Source of the DNA: Candidatus Fermentibacterales bacterium
Lineage (GTDB): Bacteria > Fermentibacterota > Fermentibacteria > Fermentibacterales > JAFGKQ01
Direction of reading: 5' to 3'
DNA length: 10,303 bases
Assembly: GCA_016928495.1 (NCBI GenBank)
Contig: JAFGKQ010000095.1
Span: forward strand, 1-10,303
The notes beneath the pieces were generated by a model. It was not told where the DNA came from and ran no database searches. It saw only the letters and a program-made list of their open reading frames with translations. The position numbers and the translations under genes are program-made. Positions 6,263 through 10,303 of this stretch are shown piece by piece. Positions within the stretch are counted from its first letter, which is position 1. Every line of letters begins with the position of its first letter.

Positions 6263-6739
6263 CTAGTTGCCGCTCCTGCTGGCCATGTCATCGTACTCCA
6301 GCTCGAAGCGCAGCTTGTGCCTGGCCTCCTCGCGCGCGAGCATGGCGAAGACCTCGCCTGTGCCGGCGTCGGAAGCGCTCTCCGCGAGATGGGAGTACAG
6401 CCTGAAGGCGATCTTCTCCTTCTGCATGGCGAAGACCAGAGCGTCTTCGTAGCTCATTCCAGGGGATGGCTTCACGCTCGTCACGTACTCGGAGATCCTG
6501 AGGTCCTGGATCATGCCCTCATCCTGACCGGCCGCGCCGATGCCCTTCTGCTTGAGCTCCAGGAGCAGGTCTCTGTGCCCGGTCTCCTCCCTCGCGAACT
6601 GCTCGAACGTACTGGCCATCGCGGAGCTCGTCATCTGCCCGGCCATCTCGAGGTAGAAGTCCCGGGATTCCTCCTCTCCCCTTATCGCAAAATCGAGGAC
6701 GTCGTCGATGCTCTTCCAGTCTTCGGCTCTGTGGGACAT
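6263..6739 (-). CDS. Rubrerythrin-like diiron ferritin-fold protein
   Basis: This 158-residue four-helix protein has the diiron ligand pattern of rubrerythrins: Glu in the first helix (RGEEESRDFY, residues 22-24), E51-E-x-x-H55 (AREETGHRD), Glu108 in the third helix (MQKEKIAFRLY) and E137/E138-x-x-H141 (AREEARHKL). There is no C-terminal rubredoxin CxxC domain, so it is the short erythrin-like form. Such proteins reduce hydrogen peroxide or handle iron in the cytoplasm of anaerobes and microaerophiles, with electrons from a separate rubredoxin. Start ATG 6739 has AGGAA just upstream. A much longer reading frame continues upstream to 7444, but there it is only the antisense of the coiled-coil gene. 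The stop TAG is followed in the same frame by the asparaginase. An AT-rich TATATATAA lies about 45 bp upstream and may be its -10 region. Confidence 0.92.
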   Translation of the reverse strand: MSHRAEDWKSIDDVLDFAIRGEEESRDFYLEMAGQMTSSAMASTFEQFAREETGHRDLLLELKQKGIGAAGQDEGMIQDLRISEYVTSVKPSPGMSYEDALVFAMQKEKIAFRLYSHLAESASDAGTGEVFAMLAREEARHKLRFELEYDDMASRSGN

Positions 6740-6781
6740 TTCGTTCCTTTCGTGGGTACCTGTGCTTTGCGATCGATGCGC

Positions 6782-6790
6782 TATATATAA
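6782..6790 (-). promoter_or_regulatory. AT-rich candidate -10 region upstream of rubrerythrin
   Basis: TATATATAA (plus-strand reading) is a conspicuous AT block in GC-rich surroundings, placed about 45 bp before the rubrerythrin start. It is near-symmetric and could serve either strand, but no good -35 hexamer is spaced correctly on either side. Confidence 0.35.
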
Positions 6791-6898
6791 GCAGGTCGGT
6801 TGACCCAGGGCACATCCAGGAGGCAGGCCGCAGGGCTCTGAGGCCCCACCGGACGTTGGTCCGGGCACCGGGCTCTCGCGGTGGAAAGGCTGCTCGCA

Positions 6899-7330
6899 AT
6901 GGAAAGGGAAGAGCTCCGGAAGCAGAAGCAGCAGCTCGAGACGGAGCGGGATGCGCTCCGGAAGGAGCTGGCCTCTCTGAAGAAGCAGGAGAAGCCGGGC
7001 AGCAACGTGATGGCGGGAGGGCTCGCCGAGCTGAGAGACGGACAGGCCCGGCTGGAGCAGAAGCTGGCTCCCGTCCTGAAGAAGCTGGAGGTGATCGAGC
7101 GGCTCGAGAAGGCGGAGTTCGCTCGCGAGCAGATCCCTCTGGTCCGCCAGGAAGTCGAGCTGCTCGAGCAGGAGCTCCGGGAAGTGGAGAAGAGGTCTCC
7201 TCAGAGGTTCCTGGACAAGATCCGCCACAAGGCCGACCTGGCCCGGGCCCGCAGGAATCTCGAGAACGCGAAGAACAGGCTCGGCGAGTACAAGGGCCTG
7301 GTGTCCTGGTCCGAGCAGTACAAGTGGTAG
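6899..7330 (+). CDS. Small coiled-coil protein
   Basis: This 143-residue protein (149 if GTG 6881 is used) is almost entirely charged helix. Residues 1-30 form a coiled coil (MEREELRKQKQQLE, RDALRKELASLKKQ), followed by a short Gly/Ser linker (KPGSNVMAGG), a second long coil (ARLEQKLAPVLKKLEVIERLE through ELLEQELREVEKRS) and a basic helical tail ending in SWSEQYKW. No enzyme motif, signal peptide or membrane segment is visible. ATG 6899 was chosen because GGAAAGG lies about nine bases before it; GTG 6881 has no such site. It may be a scaffold or a structural cell-division or polar factor, but that cannot be supported by sequence. It is divergent from the rubrerythrin gene and ends just before the his leader. 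Its very long antisense frame is an artefact of GC-rich codons. Confidence 0.7.
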   Translation: MEREELRKQKQQLETERDALRKELASLKKQEKPGSNVMAGGLAELRDGQARLEQKLAPVLKKLEVIERLEKAEFAREQIPLVRQEVELLEQELREVEKRSPQRFLDKIRHKADLARARRNLENAKNRLGEYKGLVSWSEQYKW

Positions 7331-7337
7331 AAGAGGG

Positions 7338-7362
7338 CCGGCCGGGACCGTTCCCGGGCCGG
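7338..7362 (+). terminator. GC-rich hairpin after the coiled-coil gene, no U tract
   Basis: CCGGCC-GGGA, a four-base loop, then TCCC-G-GGCCGG form a 10-pair stem with one bulged G, eight bases after the stop codon. It is followed by GCTTGACA rather than a T run, so it would be an atypical terminator. Its place between the coiled-coil stop and the candidate his promoter suits an end-of-transcript signal. Confidence 0.35.
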
Positions 7363-7364
7363 GC

Positions 7365-7393
7365 TTGACAAAGACCCTTCCCGATCGAATGTA
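7365..7393 (+). promoter_or_regulatory. Candidate promoter of the his leader
   Basis: A perfect -35 hexamer TTGACA is at 7365-7370. Seventeen bases later comes AATGTA (7388-7393), a poor -10 match. If used, transcription would start near 7400, at or just before the ATG at 7404, so the leader peptide could be translated from a nearly leaderless RNA. Confidence 0.4.
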
Positions 7394-7403
7394 CACCCCC
7401 ACT

Positions 7404-7565
7404 ATGAATGCCACACCAGTGGTCGCATCAGGACTCGCGCGCACGCCGGGAGGTTCCCCGGCCCGCGCAGGCCTGCGCCATCTCTTCCATGCTCACCATC
7501 ATGTCAGGACAGGCGGGATGCCCATGCGTCCTCATGCCGGCTCCGGGGGAGGGATGACCGACTAG
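7404..7565 (+). CDS. hisL: Putative histidine-operon leader peptide
   Basis: This 53-codon frame contains six His codons, five of them in eight positions (HLFHAHHH, residues 26-33, bases 7479-7502). It ends in TAG 32 bases before an intrinsic terminator that itself precedes hisG. Clustered codons for the end product ahead of a terminator are the hallmark of ribosome-mediated attenuation, as in E. coli hisL. Ribosome stalling for lack of His-tRNA would keep the downstream antiterminator free. The start is uncertain: ATG 7404 has no Shine-Dalgarno and may be leaderless; ATG 7389 and GTG 7419 are also in frame. The peptide is longer than classical leaders. The whole frame is GC-rich, with Gly/Pro/Arg filler outside the His run, suggesting that only the His run is selected. 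It could be a chance frame, but its position makes that less likely. Confidence 0.6.
   Translation: MNATPVVASGLARTPGGSPARAGLRHLFHAHHHVRTGGMPMRPHAGSGGGMTD
7439..7468 (+). other. Leader RNA hairpin before the His codons
   Basis: GCGC (7439-7442) and GCCGGG (7445-7450) pair with CCCGGC (7457-7462) and GCGC (7465-7468) around a six-base loop and a 2x2 internal loop. A second, overlapping perfect palindrome GCGCAGGCCTGCGC (7465-7478) ends exactly one base before the first His codon. The two are mutually exclusive and could act as polymerase pause or switching structures. Confidence 0.45.
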
Positions 7566-7596
7566 ACTCGCGGACAAGGCAGCAGAGAGGGCAGGC

Positions 7597-7624
7597 AGGC
7601 CCGCCGGATTCCGGCGGGCCTTTT
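7597..7624 (+). terminator. Intrinsic terminator (attenuator) upstream of hisG
   Basis: AGGCCCGCCGG, a three-base ATT loop, and CCGGCGGGCCT form a perfect 11-pair stem followed by TTTTCTTGTTT. The stem sits between the leader peptide stop and the hisG ribosome binding site, the position of a his attenuator. The 5' arm bases CCCGCC (7600-7605) can alternatively pair with GGCGGG at 7512-7517, ten bases after the last clustered His codon, giving a possible antiterminator. Confidence 0.85.
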
Positions 7625-7650
7625 CTTGTTTCGGAAGGGGAGAAGAGACG

Positions 7651-8526
7651 ATGCGGAACGCAAACGACAGGCTGAGGCTGCTGCTTCCCGCCGGCAGGAT
7701 ACAGGAAAAGGTGCTGGGGCTGCTCCGGAGAAGCGGCCTCGAGTTCGGCATGACGGCAAGATCCTACAAGCCCGTGTGCTCCGACCCCGCCATAGAGGCT
7801 AAGATGCTGAAGCCTCAGAACATCCCGCAGCTGGTCGCCCTGGGGAGGCACCACTGCGGCTTCACTGGCCTTGACTGGGTGGTGGAGCAGGAGGCGGACG
7901 TGATGGAGCTTCTCGATCTCGGCTACGATGCGGCGACCATCGTCTCGGCCATTCCCGAGAACCTGAGCCTGGACGAGCTGCTGGGCAACGGCGTGGCCGT
8001 GGTGGCATCGGAGTACAGGAGGATCGCGCTGGACTACATCCGGAACCGGGGGATCACCGGAGGGGTACTGGTCCAGGCCTATGGCGCCACCGAGGCGCTC
8101 CCGCCCGACGATGCCGACATGATCGTCGACAACACCTCCACCGGAACCACCCTGGCCATGAACCGCCTCAAGGTCGTGGACGAGATCATGCGCACCTCGA
8201 CCAGGTTCATCTGCAACAGACAGGTCTACGAGAGGGACCCGGAGATCCGCAGGAAGCTGGATGAGATCGCCATGATCATGCGCAGCACGCTCGATGCGGC
8301 AGAGAAGAGGATCCTCGAGATGAACGTTCCTGGCGAGAACCTCGAGGAGGTCGTCGGGCTCCTTCCCTGCATGCGCTCACCGACGGTGGCGCCGCTCTAC
8401 GGCGAGGAGGGCTTTGCGGTGAAGATCGCGATGCCGAGGTGCGACGTCGCCAGGCTGATTCCCCTGCTCAAGGCCATGGGGGCAAGAGACATACTCGAGT
8501 ACAACGTCGAGAAGATCGTGATCTAG
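7651..8526 (+). CDS. hisG: ATP phosphoribosyltransferase, long form
   Basis: HisG joins ATP and PRPP in the first step of histidine synthesis. This 291-residue version is the long form: two catalytic domains plus a C-terminal ACT-like regulatory domain (about residues 215-291, ending IAMPRCDVARLIPLLKAMGARDILEYNVEKIVI in two pieces of strand and helix). It should therefore work as a homohexamer inhibited by histidine and not need HisZ. The N-terminal RLRLLLPAGRIQEKVLGLL and the PRPP loop DNTSTGTTL (160-168, after DADMIV) are diagnostic. ATG 7651 follows AAGGGGAGAAGAG. It is the first enzyme gene after the attenuator, so its expression is probably controlled by the leader. The TAG stop overlaps the TAGGAGG ribosome binding site of hisC. 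Identification is secure. Confidence 0.96.
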   Translation: MRNANDRLRLLLPAGRIQEKVLGLLRRSGLEFGMTARSYKPVCSDPAIEAKMLKPQNIPQLVALGRHHCGFTGLDWVVEQEADVMELLDLGYDAATIVSAIPENLSLDELLGNGVAVVASEYRRIALDYIRNRGITGGVLVQAYGATEALPPDDADMIVDNTSTGTTLAMNRLKVVDEIMRTSTRFICNRQVYERDPEIRRKLDEIAMIMRSTLDAAEKRILEMNVPGENLEEVVGLLPCMRSPTVAPLYGEEGFAVKIAMPRCDVARLIPLLKAMGARDILEYNVEKIVI

Positions 8527-8537
8527 GAGGACGGGCG

Positions 8538-9623
8538 ATGACCGACAGACCGCTTGCCAGGGAATCCGTCAGGGCATCGGTTGCGTACCAGCCGCCGCTC
8601 GAGGGCAGGGCATCCATGGTCAGGCTGGACTTCAACGAGTCCAGCCCTCCCGGCACACTCGACCAGCTCGTGCTCGAGAGGCGCTGTATCGAGATGTACC
8701 CCGAGTACGACCGGGCGGTAGCCATGCTCTCCGTGCACTGGGGAATCGACCGGGAGAACCTCCTGCTGTGCAACGGGAGCAGCGAGGGGATCATGCTCGT
8801 CTCCTTCTGCTTCACAGAGCCGGGCAGAACCGTTGCCGTTGTCGCCCGGCCCACGTTCGCACTGATACCCCACTACCTGCGGATCGCCGGTGCTCTCGTG
8901 ACCGAGGTGGATGTGGACCCTGCGTGCTTCGAGCTGCCTCTGGGCGATCTGGAGCGTGCCCTCGAAGGCGGGGCCGGGATCGTGTTCCTTGCCTCGCCCG
9001 ACAATCCGACCGGCGCAGTCGTCCCGGTCGAATGGCTGGAGGATGCGCGCCGACGCTTCCCGGGCTGCCTTTTCGTCCTCGATCAGGCCTACGCGGAGTA
9101 CGTCGCGGATGACCCTTGCCGCATGCTGCACGCTGCGTCTGCAGGAAGCAACCTGCTCGTGCTTCGCACCTTCTCCAAGGCCTGGGGTCTCGCGGGTCTC
9201 CGGATCGGCGCCGTAGTGGGCAACGGGAACCTGATCGGTGAGCTATCCAAGCTCAGGACCCCGTATAGCGTGAACGCGGCAGCAGTCGGAGCACTCTGTG
9301 CAGTGATCTCCGATGCCCCTTCGGCGCCGAGGAGAGGTGCCCTCGAAACGGCGCGGAGACGGGACCGTCTTGTGGATCAGGTTCGCGGACTGGGGCTGGA
9401 GTGCCGAGGCAGCCCTGCGAACTTCGTTCTGATCGAGCTCGGAGGATCTCATGCCGCCAGAGCTTTCTGCGATCTCTGCAGGAGCAGGGCCCTCCTCGTC
9501 AGGGACAGGTCGGACTGTCATGGGATGGAGGGTGTGGTCCGCGCGTCCGTGGGGCCTGACCGGCAGAACGAGCTGCTGCTCGACTGCATAGGCGAGTATC
9601 TGAAGGCTGGAGGGATGACATGA
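8538..9623 (+). CDS. hisC: Histidinol-phosphate aminotransferase
   Basis: HisC is a PLP enzyme that moves an amino group from glutamate to imidazole-acetol phosphate. This 361-residue protein has the fold-type I aminotransferase marks: LDFNES near residue 30, ASPDNPTG (152-159), DQAYAEY (Asp182, Tyr185) and the PLP lysine Lys214 in TFSKAWGLAGLRIGA. Arg residues follow in the C-terminal RASVG. ATG 8538 has AGGAGG about seven bases before it, inside the hisG stop region; a longer frame from 8439 overlaps hisG and is rejected. The TGA stop overlaps the hisB start as ATGA, which implies translational coupling. The general family also includes other small-substrate aminotransferases, but operon position makes HisC nearly certain. 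The usual order has hisD between hisG and hisC; here it is absent. Confidence 0.95.
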   Translation: MTDRPLARESVRASVAYQPPLEGRASMVRLDFNESSPPGTLDQLVLERRCIEMYPEYDRAVAMLSVHWGIDRENLLLCNGSSEGIMLVSFCFTEPGRTVAVVARPTFALIPHYLRIAGALVTEVDVDPACFELPLGDLERALEGGAGIVFLASPDNPTGAVVPVEWLEDARRRFPGCLFVLDQAYAEYVADDPCRMLHAASAGSNLLVLRTFSKAWGLAGLRIGAVVGNGNLIGELSKLRTPYSVNAAAVGALCAVISDAPSAPRRGALETARRRDRLVDQVRGLGLECRGSPANFVLIELGGSHAARAFCDLCRSRALLVRDRSDCHGMEGVVRASVGPDRQNELLLDCIGEYLKAGGMT

Positions 9624-10219
9624 GCGGCACGAGAGAGGGCTCCTTCCGAAGGAAGACGAGGGAGACGGATCTGAGGACCACACTCGGGCTCGATCGCTTC
9701 GAGTTCCCGGAGGTCAGCGTTCAGCTTCCATTCCTGGGTCACATGCTCGAGGCGCTCGCGGTCCATGCCGGTGTGTTCCTCGGAGTCCGGGGCACCGGAG
9801 ACCTGAGCGTGGATCCGCATCACCTGATCGAGGACTGCGGGATCTGTCTCGGAAGGGCGCTGTGCATGGCGCTGGAGGCCGGCGGGCCGGTCGCGCGCAT
9901 CGGGTGGTCGATAGTGCCGATGGATGGAAGCCTGGCAACGACTGCGCTCGACCTGTGCGGGCGGCCCAACCTCGTCTGGAAGGCGGAGCCCGGACTGGAA
10001 GCACTTCCCGACGGCACCAGCCCATCGCTCTACCGCCACTTCTTCAAGGGCTTCGTGGACGGTTCCGGCTCGACTCTGCACGTGATCCTCGAGTACTCGG
10101 ACGACGGGCACCACGCCATCGAGTGCATCTTCAAGTCCTTCGGGCGGAGCCTGGGGCAGTCGGTGACTCTGCGGGATGAGGCAGTGACAGCCAGCTCCAA
10201 GGGGGTGCTCGATGGCTGA
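9620..10219 (+). CDS. hisB: Imidazoleglycerol-phosphate dehydratase
   Basis: HisB removes water from imidazole glycerol phosphate, using two manganese ions. This 199-residue monofunctional form lacks the histidinol phosphatase domain of the E. coli enzyme. The metal-binding motifs are present: H67-H68-x-x-E71-D72 (VDPHHLIEDCGICLG) and H164-H165-x-x-E168 (GHHAIECIFKS), with His41 (LGHMLEALAVHAG) and His140 (RHFFKGF). The N-terminal RRKTRETDL is the family start. Two oddities: the usual FDHM is replaced by LGHM, and the HHTxED threonine by leucine. ATG 9620 overlaps the hisC stop (ATGA) and follows GGAGGGATGAC. The 3' end overlaps hisH by eight bases. Identity is secure; the changes look like lineage variation, not loss of function, since all ligands are kept. 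Confidence 0.95.
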   Translation: MSGTREGSFRRKTRETDLRTTLGLDRFEFPEVSVQLPFLGHMLEALAVHAGVFLGVRGTGDLSVDPHHLIEDCGICLGRALCMALEAGGPVARIGWSIVPMDGSLATTALDLCGRPNLVWKAEPGLEALPDGTSPSLYRHFFKGFVDGSGSTLHVILEYSDDGHHAIECIFKSFGRSLGQSVTLRDEAVTASSKGVLDG

Positions 10220-10303
10220 GAGCATCTGCGTCGTGACCAGCGCCGGAGGCAACCTCGGCTCTCTGTTCAGGTGCCTCACCAGGCTGGGCTGTAGCTTCAG
10301 GCC
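10212..10303 (+). CDS. hisH: HisH, imidazole glycerol phosphate synthase amidotransferase subunit (5' part)
   Basis: Only about 30 residues are visible before the window ends. They read MAESICVVTSAGGNL, then GSLFRCLTRLGCSF. This fits the HisH N-terminus, in which a first strand is followed by a GN-L-x-S loop and a helix (usually DYGxGNLxSV). Here SAGGNLGSL replaces the usual DYG. HisH supplies ammonia from glutamine to HisF to form imidazole glycerol phosphate and AICAR. The ATG at 10212 overlaps the hisB stop by eight bases, giving tight coupling. The call depends heavily on operon position, since the catalytic Cys lies beyond the window. Confidence 0.78.
   Translation, partial: MAESICVVTSAGGNLGSLFRCLTRLGCSFR

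Noticed and set aside
6740-7444. Long minus-strand extension of the rubrerythrin frame, giving a 393-residue protein
   Set aside because: The extra part is antisense to the coiled-coil gene and is Leu-rich and low in complexity. A clear ribosome binding site and the family N-terminus mark the true start at 6739.
7404-7650. T-box riboswitch ahead of hisG
   Set aside because: The conserved T-box core AGGGTGGNACCGCG and a specifier-loop layout are not found; the His codons and terminator fit peptide attenuation better.
8439-8537. Upstream extension of hisC
   Set aside because: It overlaps the hisG coding end in another frame and is Arg-rich; ATG 8538 has a proper ribosome binding site and the family N-terminus.
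1-10303. CRISPR array, tRNA, rRNA or insertion sequence
   Set aside because: No regularly spaced repeats, cloverleaf with CCA-type ends, conserved rRNA blocks, terminal inverted repeats or transposase frames were seen.

Overview
The window comes from a GC-rich bacterium (roughly 60-65% GC by eye) with dense coding, very short gene gaps and several 4-8 nt gene overlaps. Arginine is often coded by AGG and isoleucine fairly often by ATA, and GTG, TTG and possibly CTG starts occur. That codon style, together with a long-form HisG, a one-domain asparaginase and a stand-alone DUF6982-like protein, fits an uncultured FCB-type or deltaproteobacterium-like lineage such as Fermentibacterota. The assignment is inference only: no rRNA or marker gene is present.

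Left part (1-3059). On the minus strand, a gene for a mostly helical protein of unknown function (560-1528) is followed by a radical SAM enzyme that runs off the left edge. Divergent from them on the plus strand is a Sad/YneI-type aldehyde dehydrogenase (1686-3059).

Middle part (3066-6739, all minus strand). One tight cluster, read right to left, encodes a small SAP-like Cys-containing protein, a secreted thioredoxin-fold-like protein with a C-terminal Cys cluster, a Gph-like HAD phosphatase and a 2H-type RNA ligase/phosphodiesterase. Upstream of it lies a DUF6982-like gene. Before that is a rubrerythrin-asparaginase pair in which the asparaginase frame continues the rubrerythrin frame after a single TAG and has no ATG, GTG or TTG start that keeps its active site.

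Right part (6881-10303, plus strand). A small coiled-coil protein precedes a histidine biosynthesis operon, hisG-hisC-hisB-hisH, the last gene cut by the window edge. Between the coiled-coil gene and hisG is about 320 bp that looks like a classical his attenuator: a small reading frame with His-Leu-Phe-His-Ala-His-His-His codons, GC-rich hairpins, and a strong intrinsic terminator just before the hisG ribosome binding site. This translation-coupled histidine sensor is the most interesting regulatory element in the window. No CRISPR array, tRNA, rRNA, transposase or phage gene was seen.
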